This document shows positions 1 to 7,322 of a stretch of 37,747 nucleotides of DNA, piece by piece; position 1 is the first letter of the stretch; the number at the start of each line of letters is the position of its first letter. Where the stretch lies: the NCBI GenBank assembly GCA_035651635.1, contig DASRFK010000013.1, positions 1 through 37,747 of the forward strand, read 5' to 3'. The translations under genes and the position numbers were made by a program. The notes under the pieces are model-generated. The model did not search any database. It worked only from the letters and a program-made list of their open reading frames with translations, and was not told where the DNA came from. Source of the DNA: JANXQE01 sp035651635 (lineage in GTDB: Bacteria; Verrucomicrobiota; Verrucomicrobiia; Limisphaerales; UBA8199).

Positions 1-507
1 ATCAAAACCCCACTCGGAAGGTAGAAACCAAATCGAAGAAGGAAGAAGAGATTTTGTTGCTAAGTGCTGCAAGAAGATCTCACGGAAGAATGGAAAGTTT
101 CAACCCGGCGGTTTCCGTAAGGTTCCGTTCCGCCGCTCACAACAGGTCCTTCCAATAGCGCTCACTGGCCATAATCATCGTACAATGTCGGTTCGGCAAT
201 CGTTACAAGCGGGATCCTGTCCACCCAACTCGCAAGTGTGATACGCCTGAAGATCCAGTTTCAACGAGCACAATTTTTGTCGATGACTTGCTTTTGGAAG
301 TTTGGAAGGTCATGTCGGCGATGCCGAGCACTCCACAACCCAGCACGGTTCGGAGCAGAGACTGAATGGCTCTATTGTCAATAATCAACAGAAAAGAGGG
401 GTTCCATTTCTCGGCCGAGCCCCAAGAGCCTCGGCATGCTCTACTGCCCAGTGGCTCCGGAACATACGCGATTGAGCATTTTTGTGGCAGTGCGCGTCAT
501 GCTCCAC
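1..507. other. No convincing gene; left-edge intergenic region
   Basis: I see no ORF here with protein-like composition. A 61-codon minus-strand reading frame at 203-388 has no recognisable domain and no good ribosome site. A GC-rich inverted repeat lies at about 415-437, with arms GCCGAG and CTCGGC and a loop of roughly ten bases. It is downstream of the minus-strand gene that stops at 508, so it could help end that transcript, but no T-tract follows on the minus strand. Confidence 0.4.
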
Positions 508-2154
508 TCACGGACCATTGAGAGCGTCCAATAACCGGTTGCGTTGAGCTTCAGGCAACGACATCGTCGCAATTACGTTTCGTGCTGTCACCTGCTGTCC
601 AGGAGGCAAACTAGCTAGCTCTTGTGGCGCCTGAGGATCGTAAGCCATAGACTTTATTGCTTGTTCGAAGAACGGTTGACGTCGGGAATCATCGGGCGGC
701 AACGAGTTTAACCAGTCCACCGCAGCATCCGGTTGAGATCGTCGCCACGCGGCAAATGCGTCGGCTCCGGCGCCATTGCCTCGAGAAGGAGGAAGGCTTG
801 CGGCCCAATCGAGAGCTTCACGAGGGCTCGTTCGCGCCATTTGTTGCGCCAGAATGGAATCCGTGTAAGGCGGAACCTCCGCGCTGCTCGCCGAGGCCAA
901 AAAGCGAGCCATGCCGCTCGGGTCGGAATTTGCCCAATTCCAGCTCACTTTATCGAGTACTCGTCTAACGGAATCCTGATCCAGGCTCGATAACCATTGA
1001 ATGGCCTCTGGCTTGGGCTGATCTGTTGACCTGTCGCCAGGAAACCATTGCTGTGCAACAGCGACGGCAGCAGCGGAACGCGTTGCGGAGGGGTCCATAG
1101 CGTTAACCATCGCAACTGCCCCAGCCAAGTCCTTTTCGGCGGCAGTTTTTACGATGCTCGTTACCGTTTGATTCATCCTGTCGCCGTCAAGGTTTTGCTG
1201 AGCCCAGGTCAAAGCACCGGCCGTATCCTGCTTGGCCCAAGTCTCCAAAAAGGCTGGGCTTAATTGATTCCGAGTTCGCTGATCTGTGGCAGCCAGCCAG
1301 TCTGCAGCTTCGCCTAAGTTTCGCCCTGCCCAATCCTTCAAGACCTTGCTTGCAAGCCGCGATGCGAGCTCACCAGACTGCGAGGTGGCAAAGCCGAGAG
1401 CCCCAGAAGGGTCGGTTTTCGCCCATTCGCTTCCTATCGTGTCTACAGAAAGCTGTGAAACATAGCCAGCCGGGTTGGCCAGAGTAAATTCCGCGGCGTG
1501 CCGCGGATTAGCTCGCGCCCAGGCTTCTATTCCATTGATTGGCGCGCCATAATTTTCTATATGCCACTGAGACATTATCTGAATCCCTCGTTCCGGATTT
1601 GTTTCTGCTATAGCAGCGGCGACTTGCGTTTGCCAGGTGTGGCGCATCCCAAGATCTCCGGGTTCATTTAAGGCGGCAATTGCCGATTCAGGATCGCTTT
1701 TGGGCCATTGGTCAAAGAGGGCGCGTCCAAGCTCCCGCACAGGAAATGTTCCGCCTGATTTGGACGCTTCGACCAGAGTATCGAACAGGTGCCGAGGCGC
1801 GGATTGGATCCAACGGGTCGCCACGAACCTTAGCGCTATTGCATCGCCACGTGCCAGACTTGCTAGGCGGAAGTAGTCCTCTGGATGGGCACGCTCGAGT
1901 GCCTCGATCCAGTGGAGCCAACGAGTCACGCCTGAAGACATCGAAAGGTCGTGCTGGAGCTGTGTTGCAAGAGGGGAATCGTCCACTTGAGACCGCGAAC
2001 GACCGGCTTGTTTTTTAGGCTGCTGCGTTGTGGCTCGGTTTCCCTGTTGCTGGCCCGCGATGCTCTTTGCCCTGCCCTGCTTCCAATAGATCCCGAGGCC
2101 CAGTCCAAGTGACACGGCAATACTCATCGTGAGAAAATTAATAATAAGTTTCAT
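508..2154 (-). CDS. Membrane-anchored repeat-solenoid protein (module copy 1, partner gene)
   Basis: This 548-aa protein has one N-terminal hydrophobic segment (about residues 5-23, ending in YWKQGR). It is therefore probably a signal anchor with the rest outside the cytoplasm. The remainder is about a dozen degenerate helical repeats of 30-45 residues built around W-A-x-x-D/N-P-x-x-A followed by W-(L/A)-x-x-L-P; examples are EWAKTDPSGAL, NWANSDPSGMA and AWRRSQPDAAVDW. The pattern suggests a TPR- or HEAT-like alpha-solenoid for protein binding, and no catalytic motif is visible. The gene starts 21 nt after the stop of the tethered sigma factor gene, whose C-terminal half carries the same repeat type, so the two are probably co-transcribed and may bind one another. 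It is a close paralogue of the 553-aa protein at 5642-7303, alignable from the anchor to the C-terminus. Function unknown. Confidence 0.85.
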   Translation of the reverse strand: MKLIINFLTMSIAVSLGLGLGIYWKQGRAKSIAGQQQGNRATTQQPKKQAGRSRSQVDDSPLATQLQHDLSMSSGVTRWLHWIEALERAHPEDYFRLASLARGDAIALRFVATRWIQSAPRHLFDTLVEASKSGGTFPVRELGRALFDQWPKSDPESAIAALNEPGDLGMRHTWQTQVAAAIAETNPERGIQIMSQWHIENYGAPINGIEAWARANPRHAAEFTLANPAGYVSQLSVDTIGSEWAKTDPSGALGFATSQSGELASRLASKVLKDWAGRNLGEAADWLAATDQRTRNQLSPAFLETWAKQDTAGALTWAQQNLDGDRMNQTVTSIVKTAAEKDLAGAVAMVNAMDPSATRSAAAVAVAQQWFPGDRSTDQPKPEAIQWLSSLDQDSVRRVLDKVSWNWANSDPSGMARFLASASSAEVPPYTDSILAQQMARTSPREALDWAASLPPSRGNGAGADAFAAWRRSQPDAAVDWLNSLPPDDSRRQPFFEQAIKSMAYDPQAPQELASLPPGQQVTARNVIATMSLPEAQRNRLLDALNGP

Positions 2155-2175
2155 GTTTGAGCTTCTTTCGAACCC

Positions 2176-4785
2176 TCAATGCGTGCTGGTCTGACCTTGA
2201 AGACTAACAAACGAGGCTTGGAGTTCGGTCTTGAACTGAGCGGTGAACGGACCAGAATCAATCCATTGACGAGCGGTTGAAGGATCCTTGACAGCCATTA
2301 CTCGCACAGCTTGGGTCGCGGCGCGATCCCTTTCAGCTGGATCATTGATGCTCAAAACCCATTGCCACGCTTCAGTTGGATATCGGTCCGCAACTACGCC
2401 GACCAAGGCTTCGGCCCCGTGATCGCGGTCAGGTCCTTGAGGCAGCGAAGAGACCCATGCGGCGGCGGCCAAAGGATCCTGTGTGGCCCAACCGGAAGTG
2501 ATGGCGCCCGAGGCAGCGCTCCTCACGTCTCCGGGCGGAAGAGAAGACGCCCAGGTTATGGCCTCACTTGGTACTTTCTGCCCCCAGGCGAGTGCAAGAG
2601 ATTCCGCACCATTGACGCGACCAGATTCAGGTAAGTACTGCAAACGGTCGACCCAAGCTTGGTAATCCACCACGGACGCGTTTGGCAATAGGCTAAATGC
2701 AGCTTCGACTAACGGAGTCCGTAACCTTTCTGGTGCTGTTGGAAACAACTGATCAAATCGGTCCAGGGCCCAACCACCATTAAAAAGTCTTTCAGCAAGG
2801 TCCTTGATCTGTTTATCACCTTCGGAGTTATTGGGGAGGTCAGACACTAGGCTCATCGCCAGCGACGGATCTTGCCAGGCGGAGGAGTTTATAACCTGAG
2901 CCTTTAGCGATTGTATTGCGGCGCCATCCGGCTGTGTTTTAAGCCAATCCCATACCGTTGCTTGTAAACCTGAAGCTCCATTAAGAAGCGCGCTGCCCAG
3001 AGCCGGAAGAAGAAGATCCAGTGATCCATCACCAGCCTGCGCCTGAAGAAACCCAACGGGATCCGCATTCAGTCGTTGAGTTACCGGCCCGACAAGCCCT
3101 TCGAGATCTTGTCCGCTTAAGCGACCCGGATGGCTTGTCAACCAGGCAAGTGTCCCATCAAAATCAGCCGTTCCCGCTTCATTCAGGACCCGGGCGCCCG
3201 TGGTGCTGGCAACAGCGTTTTGTTTTCCTCCGGAAGGGACCAATCCAACAGACTCCAAAGCACCGGCCGGATCTACGGCTGCCTTTCCAATTAGGGCCAT
3301 GCGAATGACTTCATCTCGGTTGACACCTTCGGGAAGAGCTTTTGCCCAGGAGATCGTCGCGTTCAGGTCCGTCTTACCCCAAACTGTCGCCACCCCCTCC
3401 AGCGCCTCCTCCCGATTTGGACCTGTCGTTGCTTCGGCAGCCCGCTTAGAAAAATCTAAACGGTTCTCCGCCAGAACAGTGAACGCTTCACGGATACTTT
3501 TATCCGAACCATTTTCGGGCTTTGGAAGTTGAGACGCAATATCTTGTACCCGTTCTGGTAGTACTTTTGCTATGTCTTTCAGGCATGCCCGCGCGAGCGA
3601 TTCCCAACCAGAACCCCCTGATTGGACTCCCGCGACTGCGGCCGCCGGAGCATGGGCCAGCCACTCGCGAAAGAGCTGCTGTGTTTCGGGTCCCGCTCCT
3701 TGCTTCTTCAGCAAGAAACTAATCCCTCCTGCGGGATCTACTAAAGCCCATTCTGAAACCAAAGCAGCATGAAGAGCCTGTTTGTGAAATAGATCCTTAA
3801 ATGAGTCTATTGCCTTGTAGAGAGTGGGCATAGATTCGGCATTGGTACCATATTTCAGGTGCAATTCCCTCCATTCAGCAAACAAGGCGCTACTTTCAAA
3901 GGGATCAGCCCTTGGAATCGTGTTCTGAGGCGGAAGTGGGACCGATACTTCCTGCGCTGCCATCTTGGACACAGGTTTGTTAGCAATGTGATATCCCAGC
4001 GGAACACAGATCACGGCGGCGGCCGCGGTGGAAACCAAAAACCCTTTCGAAGTGCTCATAAATGTAGAAACGAACGAGGTGGTTGTTGTGGTACTCGCGA
4101 CAGCAGAAGCGCCTGCCTTTGCCGCAAATGCCGCGGCAGCAACGGTCGCCGGAGCCGCCAATGCTCCGATTGCGACCGCCACTGCCACAGTGAAAACCGG
4201 TGAAGGGTGTGTCCGAGTCAGCACGGCCTCAAGCATCCCGGAGATTTGCTCCCGACAGGCTTCTCGCCCCCGCGCAAGACGCTGCCTCACCGCGTCTTCA
4301 CTGATCTGTAAAGCTTCAGCGACTAAACGTGCAGATTTGCCCTCACTGTAGTAAAGGACCAGCGGGACTCGGTAAATTTCAGGTAGCTTTCCGAGTGCGT
4401 GGAGCACTAAAGCCTTTTCTTCCTCTGAGGCGGCGTTCTCGTATGGTCCAGGTGATTTATCGTGTAAAATAACATAATCTTCGATGTTCTCCTCCTGTTT
4501 ACGACTCCGAAACTGACGCCGTGCGGCGTTGCGGGCTATTTGGCTGAGCCATGGGCGCAATTTGTGAGGCTCGCGCAGTTCGTAAATTTTGCGCCAAGCT
4601 GTCAGGAAAACCTCTTGGCCCGCATCTTCGCTAAGAGCAAAGTCTTTCAGGATTCCCAGCGCAATTCCGCAGACCATCGTCTGGTAACGAGCAACAATTT
4701 CGATAAAGGCTCGTTTGTCTCCGCCCTGAGCGCCACGCACCAGGTCTCCATCGGAAAATGAGCTCACTTGTGGGTCATTTGGCAT
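2176..4785 (-). CDS. ECF sigma factor fused through a membrane segment to a repeat solenoid (module copy 1)
   Basis: The ATG at 4785 gives 869 aa. A TTG at 4881 would add 32 residues with no match in the paralogue, so I prefer the ATG. Residues about 10-85 form sigma region 2 (GDKRAF, then DAGQEVFLTAWRKI, then RPWLSQIARN). Residues about 125-180 form region 4 (LPEIYRVPLVLYYSEG, ISEDAVRQRLARGR). An Ala-rich hydrophobic stretch (about 197-235) and a clear membrane helix (about 247-268) follow. About 600 residues of WA-x-x-DP-x-x-A repeats then complete the protein. The inferred topology is sigma domain inside and solenoid outside, so sigma activity could be held at the membrane and released or rearranged by a signal. 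No separate anti-sigma gene is adjacent. The partner repeat gene follows after 21 nt. Paralogue: 7323-9935. Confidence 0.88.
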   Translation of the reverse strand: MPNDPQVSSFSDGDLVRGAQGGDKRAFIEIVARYQTMVCGIALGILKDFALSEDAGQEVFLTAWRKIYELREPHKLRPWLSQIARNAARRQFRSRKQEENIEDYVILHDKSPGPYENAASEEEKALVLHALGKLPEIYRVPLVLYYSEGKSARLVAEALQISEDAVRQRLARGREACREQISGMLEAVLTRTHPSPVFTVAVAVAIGALAAPATVAAAAFAAKAGASAVASTTTTTSFVSTFMSTSKGFLVSTAAAAVICVPLGYHIANKPVSKMAAQEVSVPLPPQNTIPRADPFESSALFAEWRELHLKYGTNAESMPTLYKAIDSFKDLFHKQALHAALVSEWALVDPAGGISFLLKKQGAGPETQQLFREWLAHAPAAAVAGVQSGGSGWESLARACLKDIAKVLPERVQDIASQLPKPENGSDKSIREAFTVLAENRLDFSKRAAEATTGPNREEALEGVATVWGKTDLNATISWAKALPEGVNRDEVIRMALIGKAAVDPAGALESVGLVPSGGKQNAVASTTGARVLNEAGTADFDGTLAWLTSHPGRLSGQDLEGLVGPVTQRLNADPVGFLQAQAGDGSLDLLLPALGSALLNGASGLQATVWDWLKTQPDGAAIQSLKAQVINSSAWQDPSLAMSLVSDLPNNSEGDKQIKDLAERLFNGGWALDRFDQLFPTAPERLRTPLVEAAFSLLPNASVVDYQAWVDRLQYLPESGRVNGAESLALAWGQKVPSEAITWASSLPPGDVRSAASGAITSGWATQDPLAAAAWVSSLPQGPDRDHGAEALVGVVADRYPTEAWQWVLSINDPAERDRAATQAVRVMAVKDPSTARQWIDSGPFTAQFKTELQASFVSLQGQTSTH

Positions 4786-4980
4786 CTTCGTGCTATTCTT
4801 TAAAGTGGTCCAATCACAAATCAGCGACCACCGAGTAGATGCAGCGAAGCGAAGGCGTGTGACAAGAAAACCGCTGGGCAAGTCTGGAAAACGATCGAGG
4901 AGACTGCTTTATCAATATTTTCAGTGAATACGGAAACGCGCAGATCGACAGCGTAATTCTCCGAAGAATGATGTCAATTT

Positions 4981-5001
4981 CCGGGAGCATTTCTTTCCCG
5001 G
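4981..5001. repeat. Inverted repeat in a divergent promoter region
   Basis: Arms CCGGGA and TCCCGG are separated by nine bases. The repeat lies between the minus-strand tethered sigma gene and the plus-strand secreted protein gene, so it could be an operator or a chance palindrome. No comparable element is seen upstream of the paralogous sigma gene. Confidence 0.25.
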
Positions 5002-5059
5002 GCTCTGTCTAAGTTAACGTGTCGTGTGATGGTGATGACCTGTGAGCCGTAAAGAATTT

Positions 5060-5530
5060 ATGAAGAATTTAATTCTTTTTCTCTTTTTTGTAAGCCTCTG
5101 CCTTTGCGACAGTTACTCCCAAAACACGCAATCTGCGGAAGTTTTTCCGTGGACGGCGAGACCCCGGCTTTCACCTCAGCAGCTAAGATTGCTTCAACTG
5201 GAGACGGGTATGGACAGTCTCCGCGAGGACTCGCCTGTGCGAGAGGCGACCACGGCCAAGCTCACAGCTTTGAAGAAAAGACTGGGACCTTTAGCCGTTC
5301 GCTATGCGAAGCCGTATGAACTCATAGCCTCCACCGCAGCCTCAAACCTGTGCAAGATTTTCAATCCCACCAAGGAAAGCCTTGTTTTCACAGTCAGTAT
5401 AGTCGGCGACACTGAGCAGTTTGGCTCAAGGCGCGCATCGATGGGCCGGGAAACCTACCTCCCTCCAGGTTGCACGGTTGTCGTCACGAATCTCTACTGG
5501 ACCACGCCCGCGTTTAAACGGTCGAACTAA
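5060..5530 (+). CDS. Small secreted protein of unknown function
   Basis: The ATG at 5060 gives 156 aa beginning MKNLILFLFFVSLCLC, a strong signal peptide or lipoprotein-like leader with a probable cleavage near CDSYSQ. A GTG at 5042 would add six residues ahead of the leader and is less likely. The mature part (about 135 residues) contains a basic helical stretch and then a probable beta domain ending in a hydrophobic strand (TVVVTNLYW). I recognise no family. The gene sits between the two sigma/solenoid modules on the opposite strand and converges on the end of module 2, with an inverted repeat in the gap. It may be cargo trapped between the duplicated modules or a separately controlled secreted factor. 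Confidence 0.6.
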   Translation: MKNLILFLFFVSLCLCDSYSQNTQSAEVFPWTARPRLSPQQLRLLQLETGMDSLREDSPVREATTAKLTALKKRLGPLAVRYAKPYELIASTAASNLCKIFNPTKESLVFTVSIVGDTEQFGSRRASMGRETYLPPGCTVVVTNLYWTTPAFKRSN

Positions 5531-5570
5531 GCGCGCCTTCATTGCAAAATTGGCTTACGCATTCGAGTCG

Positions 5571-5622
5571 CGTGCGTTACTAACTCAGACAGTGAGATTA
5601 CTGGCATTCCCGGTAACGCACG
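5571..5622. repeat. 10-bp perfect inverted repeat between convergent genes
   Basis: CGTGCGTTAC at 5571-5580 is matched by its exact reverse complement GTAACGCACG at 5613-5622, across a 32-nt spacer that contains a weaker inner hairpin (CTCA/TGAG). It lies between the stop of the plus-strand secreted gene (5530) and the stop of the minus-strand gene (5642). The position suits a bidirectional terminator or mRNA-end structure, although no T-tract follows on either strand. Confidence 0.5.
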
Positions 5623-5641
5623 AAGCGCTTCTCTCAACGTG

Positions 5642-7303
5642 TCAATGCGGTTTTAGTGAAGCAAGAACTCTGGCGCGTTGGTCTTCCGGAAGCGTCATTT
5701 TGGCAATAATGGCTTGAGCAGCGGCCTGATCGGAAGCGGACATGGAGGAAAGTTGCCCGGCAACCTGTGGATCGCTGGCCAGCGACTCAACCATGCTCTG
5801 GAAAAATGGCTGGCGACGGCCGTCGCCTGCTGGTAGTCCCTGAAGCCAGGCCATTGCTGAGTCTGGTTGAGATTGGTGCCAAACGGAGAAGGCGTCGCTG
5901 CCAGCCGCCAGACCTCGTGTTTCTGGCAAGCTTGCCGCCCAGTCTAGTGCAGCAGTTGGATCGGTTCTGGCCCACTGCCGTGACAGGATCGAATCGATAT
6001 ACGAGGGAACCTCATTGTTGTTTGCCGAGCTAAGAAATTTTGCCATGCTCTGCGAATCGCTTTCAGCCCAGGACCACGAAACCTGCGAGAGCACTGCCTT
6101 AACTGACCCTGGGTCCAAACCGGAGAGCCAACTTAAGGTTTCGGGTTTCACGGGCTCAGACGAGTTAAATTGATGTGGGAACCAATTCTGCGCCACAACT
6201 GCGGCCGCTTCCGCGCGGGCTGGGCTCGCTTGCATATTCGAAACCATCGCCGCCGCGCCGGCGACATCCTTTGAAGTCGCTCCTTTCATGACCCCATTAA
6301 CCGCTTGCGTTAACTGTGGTCCCTGCAGGTTTTCTTCACACCAGGAGAGGGCGGCGGCTGAGTCCTGCTGAGCCCAAGTTTGAACGAACGCGGGACTGAG
6401 CTGATTGCGAGTTTGATCATCCGTACCAGCTAGCCAATCTGCGGCGTCCTTCAGATTCCGTCCGGCCCATTGTTTCAAAACGGTGCTAGCAAGACGGGAT
6501 CCCAGATCATTATTTTGGGAGACAGCAAAGACCAGAGCGGCTGCGGGATCGGTTTTGGCCCAGGCTTCTCCCACAGAATCCATGGCGACTTGTGAGGCGT
6601 ATCCGGCGGGATTCGCTATGATGAACTGGGCTGCGTGCTGGGGATTAGCTGCAGCCCAAGCATCCACGGCGCCCATGCTCGGTCCAAAATGATTGATGTG
6701 CCACTGAGACATAAGCTGCAGCCCTTGCTCCGCATTGTTCTCTATCACCGCCATGGCTGCTTTCAGGCGCCAGGTATCGCGCATGCCTATATCGCCCGCC
6801 TCAGTCAAAGCGGCAATAGCGGCATCGGGATCCTGTTTCGGCCACTGGCCAAATAGTGTCTGGCCCAGTTCGCTCACTGGCAGATCGCCACCGAATTTCG
6901 AAACATTTACGAGCGTGTCGAAAAGGTTGCGCGGAGCGATTTCCACCCAACGATTGACAACCGCTCGCCACACTGCTTGGTTCCCACGAGCAAGCTTAGC
7001 TAATCGCGGGAAGTCGGTTGCCTGGGCCTTTTCCAAAGCGGACATCCAGCATAGCCATTTAATCACGCCGGAGGACCTCGAAAGATCGCGTTCCAAACTC
7101 GTTGCCAAAGGTGAATCGTCTCGAGGCACCCGCACCTTTTTCGTCCCGCCGTTCGTTTGGGTTAGCTCGAGCTTTTTGGCGTCCAGCCCTGACGCTGTGC
7201 CAATTGTGGCCCCTGGTCTAAGCCGAGACTTCCACGTGAACCCAACTGCAAGACCAAGGCTGGCTGCTACTAATATCAACAATGCGTGGCTAATAACTTT
7301 CAT
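5642..7303 (-). CDS. Membrane-anchored repeat-solenoid protein (module copy 2, partner gene)
   Basis: This 553-aa paralogue of 508-2154 has an N-terminal membrane anchor at about residues 4-23 (HALLILVAASLGLAVGF). Helical repeats follow with the same landmarks at the same positions: SPLATSLERDLSRSSGV near residue 64, LFDTLVNVSKFGGDLPVSELG, and the unit AWAKTDPAAAL. The protein is predicted to be mostly periplasmic and to act as a binding scaffold. No enzyme motif is seen. It begins 19 nt after the stop of the 870-aa tethered sigma gene, the same spacing as in copy 1, so the pair was probably duplicated as a unit. The conserved charged segment just after the anchor may be a recognition site for the sigma partner (inference). 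Confidence 0.85.
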   Translation of the reverse strand: MKVISHALLILVAASLGLAVGFTWKSRLRPGATIGTASGLDAKKLELTQTNGGTKKVRVPRDDSPLATSLERDLSRSSGVIKWLCWMSALEKAQATDFPRLAKLARGNQAVWRAVVNRWVEIAPRNLFDTLVNVSKFGGDLPVSELGQTLFGQWPKQDPDAAIAALTEAGDIGMRDTWRLKAAMAVIENNAEQGLQLMSQWHINHFGPSMGAVDAWAAANPQHAAQFIIANPAGYASQVAMDSVGEAWAKTDPAAALVFAVSQNNDLGSRLASTVLKQWAGRNLKDAADWLAGTDDQTRNQLSPAFVQTWAQQDSAAALSWCEENLQGPQLTQAVNGVMKGATSKDVAGAAAMVSNMQASPARAEAAAVVAQNWFPHQFNSSEPVKPETLSWLSGLDPGSVKAVLSQVSWSWAESDSQSMAKFLSSANNNEVPSYIDSILSRQWARTDPTAALDWAASLPETRGLAAGSDAFSVWHQSQPDSAMAWLQGLPAGDGRRQPFFQSMVESLASDPQVAGQLSSMSASDQAAAQAIIAKMTLPEDQRARVLASLKPH

Positions 7304-7322
7304 GGCATTTCTGAAAGTAATT

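Noticed and set aside
4786..4881. 32-residue N-terminal extension of the module 1 sigma factor from a TTG
   Set aside because: The paralogue begins near the internal ATG, and the extension has no counterpart.
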